Of a stretch of 64,000 nt of DNA, positions 8,550 to 17,710 are shown piece by piece. This stretch comes from Saccharopolyspora rosea (GTDB lineage: Bacteria > Actinomycetota > Actinomycetes > Mycobacteriales > Pseudonocardiaceae), in assembly GCF_025643595.1 (NCBI RefSeq), contig NZ_CP102826.1, positions 5,890,001-5,954,000 on the forward strand. Reading direction: 5' to 3'. Below the pieces are notes generated by a model. It searched no databases. It saw only the letters and a list, made by a program, of their open reading frames with translations, and had not been told where the DNA came from. The number at the start of each line of letters is the position of its first letter. Positions within the stretch are counted from its first letter, which is position 1. The translations under genes and the position numbers were made by a program.

Positions 8550-9464
8550 ATGCCCAGCCCGTCGTCTCGTCCGCCGCGCCGCGGTGAGGATCCGCGCCCG
8601 TATCCGGGCGCGCCCTCGCGGACCCGGCCGCACCGAGCCCGGCCCGGCACCACCCGCAGTACCCGTTCCCGCAGCGGCCGGTCCACGGACGCCGCGTCGC
8701 TCCCGTGCTCGGTCTGGGCGCCGGCCACCGCGGTCGACCCCCGCTTGATGTGGCCGCCGGTGGTGATCCGCCAGATCACCACTGCCTTCTCCGACCACGG
8801 CGCCCGAGTCGGTCTGCTGCCCTGGCCTACCGCCCACCTCGATACGCAGGGTGGAAATGCTCCGACGCTCGACGAGCAGGCCGACACCGCCCTGGCGCTG
8901 ATCGACAAGCTCGGCCGGTCCGGTGTCCTCGAACAGCTCCCCGCGCCCGTCTCCGAGTCCGCGACGGCTGGGGCGTCTGCGTTGTCGGATCCGCTGATCA
9001 ACCCTGACGCGCACCGCGTCGAACCGGTTCTCGGCCCACTCGTCGAGCCACCCCAGACATCACCTACGGGACCGGTGGCCGACCTCGACCTGATCATCAC
9101 CAGTCTCGCTCCCGACGACTCCGGCGACGCCGTGAGCGATCTCGTCGCGCTGCATGCGTCCCGGCGGCTGCGGTCGGGCGGTGTCTTCACGGTGCTCACG
9201 CACAGTGAGCACCGGGATGGGGAGTTAGTCGATCCGACCGGCGCGGTGGTGGCTGCGGGGCACAACGCCGACCTGCTCTACCTGCAGCACGTCGTCGTCC
9301 TGCACACCCCGCTCCACCACGGCCCCTTCACTCCCGCCACCAAGCCTCCGGCCTGCGGACCTGGCCGAGGGTGCCGGCACCCGCGGACTCACTCGGATCT
9401 GCTCGTGTTCGCCCAACCCACCGACCCCACCCCGCGCGGCCCCGGCCAGGAGGAGAGCCAGTGA
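8550..9464 (+). CDS. Methyltransferase-like protein of the element (probably catalytically altered)
   Basis: A 304-aa protein, ATG with AAAGGAAC site. After an arginine-rich N-terminus (residues 1-60), the rest looks like a Rossmann fold of the DNA-methyltransferase type: ADLDLIITSLAP near residue 180 sits where the catalytic motif (TSPPY in the next gene) would be, and GGVFTVLTHSEH resembles the strand after it. The catalytic (D/S)PP(Y/F) is replaced by SLAP and no DPxCGxG motif is seen, so it may be an inactive partner. Its stop overlaps the next gene start by four bases (GTGA), implying coupled synthesis with the true methyltransferase. Function is inferred. Confidence 0.6.
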   Translation: MPSPSSRPPRRGEDPRPYPGAPSRTRPHRARPGTTRSTRSRSGRSTDAASLPCSVWAPATAVDPRLMWPPVVIRQITTAFSDHGARVGLLPWPTAHLDTQGGNAPTLDEQADTALALIDKLGRSGVLEQLPAPVSESATAGASALSDPLINPDAHRVEPVLGPLVEPPQTSPTGPVADLDLIITSLAPDDSGDAVSDLVALHASRRLRSGGVFTVLTHSEHRDGELVDPTGAVVAAGHNADLLYLQHVVVLHTPLHHGPFTPATKPPACGPGRGCRHPRTHSDLLVFAQPTDPTPRGPGQEESQ

Positions 9465-10387
9465 CCCCACCACAGCCGCACTCCCCGACCCCGCGACGAG
9501 AGGACGACGCGATGCACGACGCCCCGATCACCGCCAGCAGTGATGACCGGCGCCCGGGGTCAGTGTGGGCGACGGCGCAGGCCGCGCCCGCGTCCCAGCG
9601 CAAGCACCGCTACACCCCTGAATCCACCGCGCACCCGGCCAAAATGCTGCCCGCCATCGCAGCCCACGCCATCGCCCACTACACCGAGCCAGGCGATCTC
9701 GTGCTCGACCCGATGTGCGGCATCGGCACCACCCTGGTGGAAGCACTCGCCGCCGGCCGCCGCGCCCTCGGTGTCGAATACGAGCCGCACTGGGTGCAGA
9801 TCGCCCGGGACAACGTTGCTCTGGCGTCCGAGAACAGCTCCACGCACCAGGGCGCGGTGTATAGCGGGGATGCCCGCCAGCTCCTCACGCTTCTGCCCGC
9901 CGACTGCCGAGGGCAGGTCTCGCTGGTGGTAACCAGCCCGCCCTATGGGCCCTCGGTTCACGGGCAGGTCATCACCACTCCGAAAAAGACCGTGCAGAAA
10001 TTCCACCACCGCTACGGCAACACCCTCGACCGTGCCAACCTCGCCAACATCGGCCACCACCGACTCCTGGCCGGATTCACCCGCATCCTCACCGCACTCC
10101 GGGTGCTTGTGAAACCGGGCGGCCATGTGGTCGTGACAGCCCGACCGTGGCGGGAACACTCCGAACTCATCGACCTGCCCTCCCAGGTTCTCGCATGCGG
10201 ACGCCAGGCCGGGCTGATTCCGACCGAACGTTGCGTCGCACTACTGGCCAGGGCCACCGACACCGAACTCATCGCCCGCGGCTCGTTCTTCCAACGCGAC
10301 TTCATCCGCAAACAACGCGAAGCCGGACTACCACTGCATTTGATCGCCCATGAAGACGTGCTGATCTTCCGCGCACCGAGCACCTAA
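9461..10387 (+). CDS. DNA methyltransferase (TSPPY type) of the element
   Basis: A 308-aa protein. The GTG at 9461 overlaps the previous stop and has AGGAGGA six bases upstream; the longer frame upstream lies inside the previous gene. Motif I DPMCGIGTT near residue 86, VEYEPHW just after it, and the catalytic motif TSPPYG near residue 166 identify an N4-cytosine or N6-adenine DNA methyltransferase with motif I before motif IV (beta/gamma-like order). No restriction enzyme is adjacent, so it may be an orphan enzyme protecting the element on entry to a new host or marking its own DNA. Confidence 0.85.
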   Translation: MTPPQPHSPTPRREDDAMHDAPITASSDDRRPGSVWATAQAAPASQRKHRYTPESTAHPAKMLPAIAAHAIAHYTEPGDLVLDPMCGIGTTLVEALAAGRRALGVEYEPHWVQIARDNVALASENSSTHQGAVYSGDARQLLTLLPADCRGQVSLVVTSPPYGPSVHGQVITTPKKTVQKFHHRYGNTLDRANLANIGHHRLLAGFTRILTALRVLVKPGGHVVVTARPWREHSELIDLPSQVLACGRQAGLIPTERCVALLARATDTELIARGSFFQRDFIRKQREAGLPLHLIAHEDVLIFRAPST

Positions 10388-10428
10388 CACCCTTCCACAC
10401 CCGTGTCTCACCCTCCAGGGAGGAACCA

Positions 10429-10695
10429 TTGCCCCGACGCGACCGCGCTCAGACCTCTCCTCCAACGACACCCGCAACCGAATTCGATGCCACGACGGGA
10501 AACGAGATTCAGCTGTACACGCCAGCTCAAGCCGCGCACCGGTTGTGCGTACCGGAGTCCTGGCTGCGCCGCAAAGCCGGCACCCGGTCGATCCCCTGCA
10601 CCTTCGTCGGACGGTATCTCCGATTCAGCGAGCAAAACCTGCACGACATCGCTCGCGACGGCAATCGTCCTGCTCACCGGAGAAGCCGCCCATAG
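10429..10695 (+). CDS. xis: Excisionase-like MerR/Xis helix-turn-helix protein
   Basis: An 88-aa protein from a TTG with GGGAGGAA site. Residues 28-75 (IQLYTPAQAAHRLCVPESWL onward to RYLRFSEQNLHDIA) form the winged helix of the HTH_17/Xis family that guides the first residues of a DNA-binding wing. It lies directly before the integrase, the usual place for a recombination directionality factor. Family assignment is from the HTH pattern and position. Confidence 0.75.
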   Translation: MPRRDRAQTSPPTTPATEFDATTGNEIQLYTPAQAAHRLCVPESWLRRKAGTRSIPCTFVGRYLRFSEQNLHDIARDGNRPAHRRSRP

Positions 10696-10769
10696 AAACG
10701 AATGCACAGGAGTGCACTCCATCCGGTGACCACATACTGGTTCCGCTCTCGTGCCTATCGAGCGTCACT

Positions 10770-10807
10770 GGGGCCACCCCGCCCTACCGACCAGGCGGGG
10801 TGGCCCC
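10770..10807 (+). terminator. 14-bp perfect hairpin between xis and int
   Basis: GGGGCCACCCCGCC (10770-10783) and GGCGGGGTGGCCCC (10794-10807) pair perfectly across a 10-base loop. There is no T-run. It ends 19 bases before the integrase ATG, so it could stop xis transcription or set how much transcript reaches int. Confidence 0.6.
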
Positions 10808-10826
10808 AAGTGAAAGTGGAGACAAG

Positions 10827-11957
10827 ATGGCCTGGATTGAACGACACGGCCCCGCATGGCGGGTGCGCTACTACCGCCAAGACGGGAGCATCGCCACCGA
10901 AACCGGGTACGACACCCGCAGAAGTGCCCGCGACCGTGCCGACGATCTCAACTACGAGCACCGCCGCGGTATGCCCCAGCCCGCCCGTACCAGTCCGATG
11001 ACGATGTCAGAGTGGATCAGCACCTGGCGCGACGCACACGACGTGTCCGCGGCGACCTGGCAGAAATACAACTCCTACCTGCGCAACCACATCGAACCCG
11101 CCTTCGGCGACATGGCCCTCGGCGACATCAAACGCATCACGGTGAAGTCGTGGGTGAAAAGACTGCGCCGGCATCTCAGCGACGCCACCGTCTCCGGCAT
11201 CGTCAACCTGCTCTCCACCATCCTGTCCGAAGCCGTCGACGACGAACTGCTCACCACCAACCCCTGCCGACGCCTCGGGCTCTCCCTCGACCCAGCACAA
11301 CGCCGCGAGATCACCACACCCGCACGCCTGCTGCACATCGCCCACCGATGCGGCCGCTACCAGCCGATGATCATCACCGCCGCCTACACCGGCCTGCGCT
11401 GGGGCGAACTCGCCGGACTCCAATGGCACAACGTCGCACTGGACCGCTCCCCCTACGCCACGATCACCGTCGACCCCGACATCGGTGCCCTGCACGAAAT
11501 CGCTGGCGGCCTGCAACTCGGACCCCCGAAAACACCCGCCAGCGCCCGCACCGTACACCTGCCACCGTTCCTCGCCGCACTCCTGCGCGAACACGCCGCC
11601 GACCAACCCCACGCCTTCGTGTTCACCGGCCCCCGAGGAGGACTGCTGCGACGGTCCAACTTCAGCCGCCGCGTCTGGCACCCCGCCGTCGCCGGAGACA
11701 CCACCCGCGGATGGGCACCCCTACAACCCGAACTCGACTTCCACGGCCTCCGCCACACCCACAAAAGCTGGCTCGACGAAGACCGCGTCCACCAAGTCCT
11801 CCAACACGCCCGCCTCGGCCACCGCATGCCCGGCGTCCGCGGAATCTACTCCCACGTCACCGACCCCATGACCGACCACATGATCACCCAACTCCAACAC
11901 CGCTGGCACCGCTCACACCCCGACCCCAACACCACCCGACTCACTGCCGTCGCCTGA
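10827..11957 (+). CDS. int: Tyrosine recombinase (site-specific integrase)
   Basis: A 376-aa protein. The ATG at 10827 (MAWIERHGPAWRVRYY) has GGAGAC upstream and begins the AP2-like arm-binding domain; the longer frame overlaps xis. A SAM-like core-binding domain spans about residues 60-145. The catalytic domain shows the arginine in TGLRWGEL, the HGLRHTH box and LGHRMPGVRGIYSHVT with the tyrosine nucleophile, so all key residues are present. It catalyses integration and, with Xis, excision of the conjugative element, usually at the 3' end of a tRNA gene; the nearest tRNA in the window is tRNA-Val at 27502. Confidence 0.92.
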   Translation: MAWIERHGPAWRVRYYRQDGSIATETGYDTRRSARDRADDLNYEHRRGMPQPARTSPMTMSEWISTWRDAHDVSAATWQKYNSYLRNHIEPAFGDMALGDIKRITVKSWVKRLRRHLSDATVSGIVNLLSTILSEAVDDELLTTNPCRRLGLSLDPAQRREITTPARLLHIAHRCGRYQPMIITAAYTGLRWGELAGLQWHNVALDRSPYATITVDPDIGALHEIAGGLQLGPPKTPASARTVHLPPFLAALLREHAADQPHAFVFTGPRGGLLRRSNFSRRVWHPAVAGDTTRGWAPLQPELDFHGLRHTHKSWLDEDRVHQVLQHARLGHRMPGVRGIYSHVTDPMTDHMITQLQHRWHRSHPDPNTTRLTAVA

Positions 11958-12376
11958 ACTCGACGCATCGATGCCGGCGGTACCGTGCAGCTTGTCCAGG
12001 GCAATGGCCTCAGCCGTTTTCTCAGGCATGCATCGGGTTCCGGCTGCTGCGGCTTCAGACAACCAGTCCGCGGCCCGAACCGAGCGCGATGTTCGTCGCG
12101 GAGCGCGAGGTGACCCGGCGTTGAGCGGGCATGCCGGGCGATCTCGACCGGGCCGGTTTCGGCGACGGCGGTGACAATGAGCTCGTCACCGTGAAACCGC
12201 GCCCACACGCGTAGGTCGACGAGGTGGTGCGGCACCGAGCAGCGCACGTCCTCCACTGAAGTCGTCGCATCCCAGTTGACCCGCCGCGTGGTGCCGAAGC
12301 CGACCGCGAAGGCTCGACTGGGAGCACGTTGGCTGCGGGCGCAGGGCTGTCCACCGAGTTGGCTGGACAGGTCCGC
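11958..12376. other. Gene-free stretch between integrase and defence operon, holding an IS scar
   Basis: 419 bases between convergent int and the 1777-aa ATPase gene. Apart from the IS21 remnant listed separately, I see no intact gene, no clear hairpin terminator and no tRNA fragment here. Confidence 0.5.
12087..12320 (-). pseudogene. IS21-family transposase (IstA) C-terminal remnant
   Basis: The minus frame reads FGTTRRVNWDATTSVEDVRC, then SVPHHLVDLRVWARFHGDEL, then TGPVEIARHARSTPG. This is the C-terminal beta-barrel region of IS21/IstA transposases, which typically has a DGxRYSVP motif followed by GDExVV and a xGxxEVARH element. There is no upstream catalytic domain, no start and no IstB partner, so it is a scar of an old insertion at the edge of the defence operon. 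Confidence 0.55.
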
Positions 12377-15300
12377 TCACTGGGGAGCGGCGGTCTTGGT
12401 GGTGCCGCCGTGCTTAGTCAGGCGTGGCCGGCAAGTGATCTTCACTGCGCCGGTGGTTAGCGCGGGGTCGGTTGCCTTGTTGGCCCAGACGTAGGCTTCG
12501 CCTGGTTGGAGGTCGGCAATTTTCGCCGAGGTCAGTTCGGATAGGGGTTCGTTGGTGCGTTGTATGTGCTTTAGCCAGCTTGGCGAGTTCAGCTTGTGCA
12601 GGATGATGTGATCAGACAGCGATATCAGCGACGCTGGCACGGACGGCGGGTCCTGGCTGGCTATTAGCACACTCATGCCTTTGTGTCGCATTTCGCGCAC
12701 GCTGCCAACGAGTCCGGCAACTAGGTCGGGGCTGTCGATGTACTTGTGGGCCTCGTCGAAGACGACGAGCTTGTTGAACCTTTTTTCGGCGGCCTGGGCA
12801 TCGGCGAAGATCTCCATTAGCACGACAAAGAGACCCAATGCTTCGTCCTTGCCGATCAATTCGTCGCGAAGGTCGACGATGATCACTCGCCCCGGCTGGA
12901 CAGCGTCTTGGATCTGTGTGGTGTCGTCGATGTACTCGGACGCGAACTCAAGTCGGTCCAGGGCGAGGCGTTTGAAGTTGGCCTGCATCCGGGAGTTTTC
13001 CACCTCGGAGCGGACACGGTTGAGTGTGAGGTTCGTGCGGTTCGCGCGCATGATGCGCCGGACATAACGCAGGTAGCTGGCCTGGTTATCGACGGCGCCC
13101 ATCAGGAATTCCCAGTGCTTGGCTCGGAGCTCCGATGATCCGAACTTCAGCGGCATGACCCGAACGTTGGGATGCTCGCGCTTACGGGTCTCGACTTGGT
13201 CGGCGGGCGCCAGCAGCACGACATCGTCGAGGGCGCGCGGCTCGACGCCGTAGCGTTGACGCAGTACTTCGATCTGGGCCTTGTCGTCGTTGGCCGCCGT
13301 CATGCTGGTGAACTCGGGCGCATAGTCCTGAGTATTGCTGTAGTGGAACACGATCGTCGCAAGTGGGTGCGGCAGCTGATTTACAGGCGGTGCCGGCAGC
13401 GATGCCATCTCGATTAGCGAGCCGAGGGTGTAGCTTTTCCCGCTACCCTGGACGCCGAATAGGCACATGGTGTGGGTCTCGTTGAGGTCGATAGCGACCG
13501 AGCGGCCAGCGACGTCACCGAGCACCCCGTACTGAACGGTGGTCTTGTCTGTGCCTGTAATGATGTCGGGACTAATCGCAGTGTGTGGTTTTTGAGCAAC
13601 AGCCTCTGGGGCGCGAGCTCGGCCCGGCCGGGAAGTGTCCGAGTTCGCCGCGTTCGATGCCCAGGTGCCGCCTGGCCCAGTATCTTTCCCGGATGCGCTT
13701 GGCGGGATCTCCTGGTCTGAAGGGGCATGACTTGGGTCCTCGGTCTGATCGATTTTAGGGGCGCCGCGCTCGCGTTCTGGTCGTAGGAATGCCGCTTCGT
13801 TCAGGCGCGGGACGGTTAGCTCGACGGGGTGTTCCTCAGGTGGTTCGTCGCCACGCTCGCGGGCGGCCAGCGCCGGGTCCGTGGGCAGCTGTTCGATGAG
13901 TTCGTTGATGAACTGCCGTCCGATGCGGTGGAACTCGATACCGCCCTCTGTCTCTACGCCGGTGTCGGCGCCGGAGAGGTCGAAGATCAGACCGGCGCGG
14001 GTGAACTCCAGGCGGAATCCCTCGTCTAGCCGGTCTAGCAGCCAGCGGGCTTCGCGCGCAGCGTGGTCTGTAACGAGCTCGTAGCGGCGGGCGCGGTCGA
14101 GATAGAAATGCAGCAGTGCGGCCAGCTCAGCGTTCTTCACAACCCGGTCCGGCCGATCCGGTCGCCGGTAGCGCGGGTCGAAGTGCTCGCCCAGCACCTC
14201 GGCGCTGCGGTTGACCTGCTCGGTGATGCGTGCTTTGAGCTTTTGGTAGCTGGTCAGGTCCGGTATGGCTGAGGCGCATTTCACCTCGACAAGGCTGCAG
14301 GTGATGGTCCGACGTGGGGCGTCGAGGTCGAACAGAGCGAGATCTGTTCGGTCCAGCCGCACCGCGAGCTCACCTGATTGCTCGCGCGCTTCTCGATATA
14401 GCTCCAAGTGCGCGTCCAGCGGGATCAGAAGTTGATTCGACAGCACTCCCTGATAGGCAAGGTAGAGCCGCGCTAGCGCAAGTCCCAGGATCTCGGTGCG
14501 CTGGGTTGGGGCAGCGGACGCGATTTTGAAGGCGAGTCTGCCGGAGAGTTGTCGGAGCTGGTCGAAGAAGGTGCCCACGTGGCGAGGGTTAATGTCGACG
14601 TCGTGCTGGGTCATGGCGGGCAGCAGCAACGACCGCAGTTCGTCGATGGATCGGGAGCTGACCACGATGTGGTGCCCGAGTGTGCTGGCCTGTGGGGCAC
14701 TGTGGTCGATAATGTACTCGCTGTGTTTCGCCCCGCTTGGGGTGTCGAACAGTTCCATGCCCATGGTGCGGTCGATGGTGATGACCCAGTCGCTGCTGCG
14801 GTGTGCCTGGTGCAGCAGAGTCCGGTCAGCTGGGTCCAGGCTTAGTGTCACGTGGGGGACGAGCTGTTGGTTGGGCCGGCCAGAACTGACGGCCGCTGCC
14901 GCGGTCGACATCAGCGTTGGCAGCTCACCCAGGACGTCGCTGAAGTCTTCACTGCCTGCAATTGGGTGGGCACTACCGTGGACCGGGACCTTGCGCCAGG
15001 TAATGACTTCGTCGGCGCTGTGGTAGTAGGCACGCATTTCCTGGGCGAGGCCGTGCACCGTGACGTGGTCACGTTCGGCGCCGGGACCGACTTCGACGCG
15101 CTCACCGCCGAATGCGTCGAACAGGAACGTGACGTGTACAGCGTGTTCGGTTGCCGCTGAGCGAAATTCTTCCAGCGGCCGGAGCGACACCGATAACTTC
15201 GGGGTGAGGCTCACGCTGGGGACCCGGAACGCTTCTACCTCATGCGCGGTGTTCCATTCGCCGTGCAGCAGGTCGATGAGCGCGCCTCCGGCGTCCGGCA

Positions 15301-17710
15301 CGTGTGGGTCCTGGAAGAACAGGCGGATGTCGTAGCGTAGGTCGGCGAACTCGGCTCTGCGTTGCAGGCGTACCAGCATGTCCGCCAACACTTCGGCACG
15401 TCCAGGGTTGACCGCAGCGATGGTTAGCGTAGTGACGTAAGGATGGGCACGCAGGTAGCGCTCGACTCGGTTGGCCAGTGCGTACCCGCTGACTGGTGGA
15501 CGCACGGAACCTTGTGCGCCTTTACCTAGGACGTTGGCCAACGTTCGCAACATGCCTTGAGGATCGGGGCTGTCGGTGGGAGCGAATGCGCCCCAGTACG
15601 GGTTGAGCTCGCCCGCCGCCATCAGGAGCCTGCCGTCGGTGCGCGGAACGACCAGGGGAAATCCCAACGGTGCCAGGCCGTCGAGAAGTGCCGATTTCGC
15701 CGAGCGGAGGCTCGCGCTGTTGGCGGGCAAGTCGGCGTCGAGCCAGGATTGGCCGAGCCTGGCCCAGGTGACCAGCCACAGCAGCCGTAGCGGGTGGGTG
15801 GGTGAAACGATTGCTGCCTCAGATACCTCCCCGGCTTCGGCTGGCAACTCGACGATCAGGGTGTCGATCGCCAGCGCGGCCGCTACGCTGGCCCGGGCTG
15901 TGGTGCTGTGGTTGGCGTCGGCCAGGCGTTGCTGGAGAAGAGCCTGGTACGCGCGGGCATAGTCGAGTGCGGCATCGCTGAGCTCGGCGAGGTCACAGCC
16001 TTCGACGACAAGATCGTCATCGCCTCTGATCTGGTCGAACACCTCGCGCCGAGCGGTGAGGAAGTCCTGCCAGGCGCTGTCGTCGGTGTACTGGGTGCCT
16101 GGCTCGTGCAGCAGCGTCCCACTGGTGGTTAGCCGCCGCGCGCTTGCGGTGTCGGGTTCGGTGAGCAGGGTCCGCTCGATATACGACAGCTGTGCGGCGA
16201 GCCGGATGTCGACAGTCGCTTCGCCAGAGAATGTGGCCCGCAGCACGTTTCCTTCCGGCCCGCTCTTCCAGTTCACTGCGGTGCAATTGATGTCGCCAGG
16301 TCGTCTGCCGTCGGCGAGCGCGTCAAAGCGCAATCGCAGCTTGGCTTGCGTCAGACCGTCCTCCCGTCGCACACGTGGTTCCGCAGGCTCTTCTGCGTCG
16401 CCTTCGGCGACCACGTAGAAGCGTCGACTTTCGTGCGGAGGCATACCGCAGTCGCCACCGTCGTCCATCGGGAATGCGACGCCATCGGCATCGACACCGA
16501 GCACACGTATGAAGTGCCAGCCGTCTTCAAGTTGGGCCTTCTTAAGCTTCTTCAGCGTCGCCTTGTACTCGGACTTGGCTTTTGCCCCGACCCTCACCGA
16601 CGTGACGACACCAGTCGGCCCACCGTCCTCGGAGACCAGCGCGACAGTGAGCCGGGACAGGCCAGAGACCTGACGCGGGTCAGGTGCGACCTGGAAAGTC
16701 ACCGCAAGCTGGTTCATTCCGCGGGCGCCGATTGGCAGGTATTGCTGCCCGATGATCGTGGCAAGGACAACGTTCTCGTGGTCTTCAGGGTTGTCTCCGG
16801 CCCGGGGCAGTGGCAGGTCGCCAACGTCGATGCGCACACGTTCGTGAATGAGGTCATCGGGCAGTGGCCAGTGCTGGAACGCCAGTCCCCAGTTTTCCCG
16901 GTCCACGACGATGCGTCGCGTCCACGCCTTTGGGTCTTCCAGACCCACTTGGGCGGCGAACTCGGCCAGGCGCGCGGTGAAGGCGGGGTCGGTCAGACCA
17001 AGGTCGATGACCCGGCCCCGTGCTGGGCGAGTAGGTGTCGCTAGGGCCCTGGCGTGCTGCAGGTTGCGTGTGCCGCGCCGCAGGACCTGGGTTGGATCGC
17101 TGAACAGGCCAAAGTCCGGGATGAGCCCGAGCTCGAACACTGCCGCACCCGCCGCTGTGGTGTCGTAGTCGTTGAGCTTCAACGTAAGCAGGTACCGCGC
17201 ACAGGCCGACTCGTCGGCGTGTGGCCACTCGTGGTCGGCGACCAGACCGAGCAGCTCGTCGACCCCTGCACGCAGCGAAGCTGGCAGTTCAGCCCGCAGG
17301 TGATCGCAAAGCTCGGTGTAAACATCGCTGAGGTCTACGTCTTCGAAGGTGGCGAGGCCGAAGGAGTCTTCCGCGCTGGCCCGGGTACCGGCCGGCACAA
17401 ACACTAGCAATGGCGCTCGTGTGTGGCCATCCGCGTGTGAGTTGCGTAATTCGATCAGTTTGGTGCTAGTGACGGTCACGTCGTCGGCGTCGTCTCGCCC
17501 TGAGCGCAGCACGTAGATCTGCGCGCTGGCGGCCGAGTGGCGTATCCGGCGGCACAGTCGGATAGCCAGGGACGCGTCGAGGTCGCCGACCCGCATACAG
17601 TGGCCGGGTTGGCGCTGCCGCAAAAGGGTCGTTAGCCGGGGTACCAGCAGCTCTTCCAGCTCAGCGTCCAGGTCGTCGCGTCGCAGCTCTCGCAAGCCGG
17701 TCGTGCTCAT
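12377..17710 (-). CDS. Large HerA-type ATPase with nuclease-like motif, defence operon gene 5
   Basis: A 1777-aa protein whose ATG overlaps the upstream stop (ATGA). The C-terminal 400 residues are a HerA/FtsK-like motor: Walker A GVQGSGKSYT near residue 1420, Walker B KLVVFDEAHKYID near 1648, then LIASQDPPSVPASLIS. Residues about 1125-1142 read RTDLALFDLD followed by SLVEVKCAS, matching the D...E-x-K core of PD-(D/E)xK nucleases. The first 1100 residues are of no family I recognise. Between nuclease-like and ATPase parts is a low-complexity linker (about 1300-1370). Nuclease-HerA pairings occur in several phage-defence systems; here both seem to lie in one chain. It would be the likely effector or translocase. 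Base composition is lower in GC than the chromosomal genes. Confidence 0.8.
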   Translation of the reverse strand: MSTTGLRELRRDDLDAELEELLVPRLTTLLRQRQPGHCMRVGDLDASLAIRLCRRIRHSAASAQIYVLRSGRDDADDVTVTSTKLIELRNSHADGHTRAPLLVFVPAGTRASAEDSFGLATFEDVDLSDVYTELCDHLRAELPASLRAGVDELLGLVADHEWPHADESACARYLLTLKLNDYDTTAAGAAVFELGLIPDFGLFSDPTQVLRRGTRNLQHARALATPTRPARGRVIDLGLTDPAFTARLAEFAAQVGLEDPKAWTRRIVVDRENWGLAFQHWPLPDDLIHERVRIDVGDLPLPRAGDNPEDHENVVLATIIGQQYLPIGARGMNQLAVTFQVAPDPRQVSGLSRLTVALVSEDGGPTGVVTSVRVGAKAKSEYKATLKKLKKAQLEDGWHFIRVLGVDADGVAFPMDDGGDCGMPPHESRRFYVVAEGDAEEPAEPRVRREDGLTQAKLRLRFDALADGRRPGDINCTAVNWKSGPEGNVLRATFSGEATVDIRLAAQLSYIERTLLTEPDTASARRLTTSGTLLHEPGTQYTDDSAWQDFLTARREVFDQIRGDDDLVVEGCDLAELSDAALDYARAYQALLQQRLADANHSTTARASVAAALAIDTLIVELPAEAGEVSEAAIVSPTHPLRLLWLVTWARLGQSWLDADLPANSASLRSAKSALLDGLAPLGFPLVVPRTDGRLLMAAGELNPYWGAFAPTDSPDPQGMLRTLANVLGKGAQGSVRPPVSGYALANRVERYLRAHPYVTTLTIAAVNPGRAEVLADMLVRLQRRAEFADLRYDIRLFFQDPHVPDAGGALIDLLHGEWNTAHEVEAFRVPSVSLTPKLSVSLRPLEEFRSAATEHAVHVTFLFDAFGGERVEVGPGAERDHVTVHGLAQEMRAYYHSADEVITWRKVPVHGSAHPIAGSEDFSDVLGELPTLMSTAAAAVSSGRPNQQLVPHVTLSLDPADRTLLHQAHRSSDWVITIDRTMGMELFDTPSGAKHSEYIIDHSAPQASTLGHHIVVSSRSIDELRSLLLPAMTQHDVDINPRHVGTFFDQLRQLSGRLAFKIASAAPTQRTEILGLALARLYLAYQGVLSNQLLIPLDAHLELYREAREQSGELAVRLDRTDLALFDLDAPRRTITCSLVEVKCASAIPDLTSYQKLKARITEQVNRSAEVLGEHFDPRYRRPDRPDRVVKNAELAALLHFYLDRARRYELVTDHAAREARWLLDRLDEGFRLEFTRAGLIFDLSGADTGVETEGGIEFHRIGRQFINELIEQLPTDPALAARERGDEPPEEHPVELTVPRLNEAAFLRPERERGAPKIDQTEDPSHAPSDQEIPPSASGKDTGPGGTWASNAANSDTSRPGRARAPEAVAQKPHTAISPDIITGTDKTTVQYGVLGDVAGRSVAIDLNETHTMCLFGVQGSGKSYTLGSLIEMASLPAPPVNQLPHPLATIVFHYSNTQDYAPEFTSMTAANDDKAQIEVLRQRYGVEPRALDDVVLLAPADQVETRKREHPNVRVMPLKFGSSELRAKHWEFLMGAVDNQASYLRYVRRIMRANRTNLTLNRVRSEVENSRMQANFKRLALDRLEFASEYIDDTTQIQDAVQPGRVIIVDLRDELIGKDEALGLFVVLMEIFADAQAAEKRFNKLVVFDEAHKYIDSPDLVAGLVGSVREMRHKGMSVLIASQDPPSVPASLISLSDHIILHKLNSPSWLKHIQRTNEPLSELTSAKIADLQPGEAYVWANKATDPALTTGAVKITCRPRLTKHGGTTKTAAPQ

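Noticed and set aside
12883-13138. Short ORFs within the HerA region
   Set aside because: Fully contained in the 1777-aa frame, with no start context.
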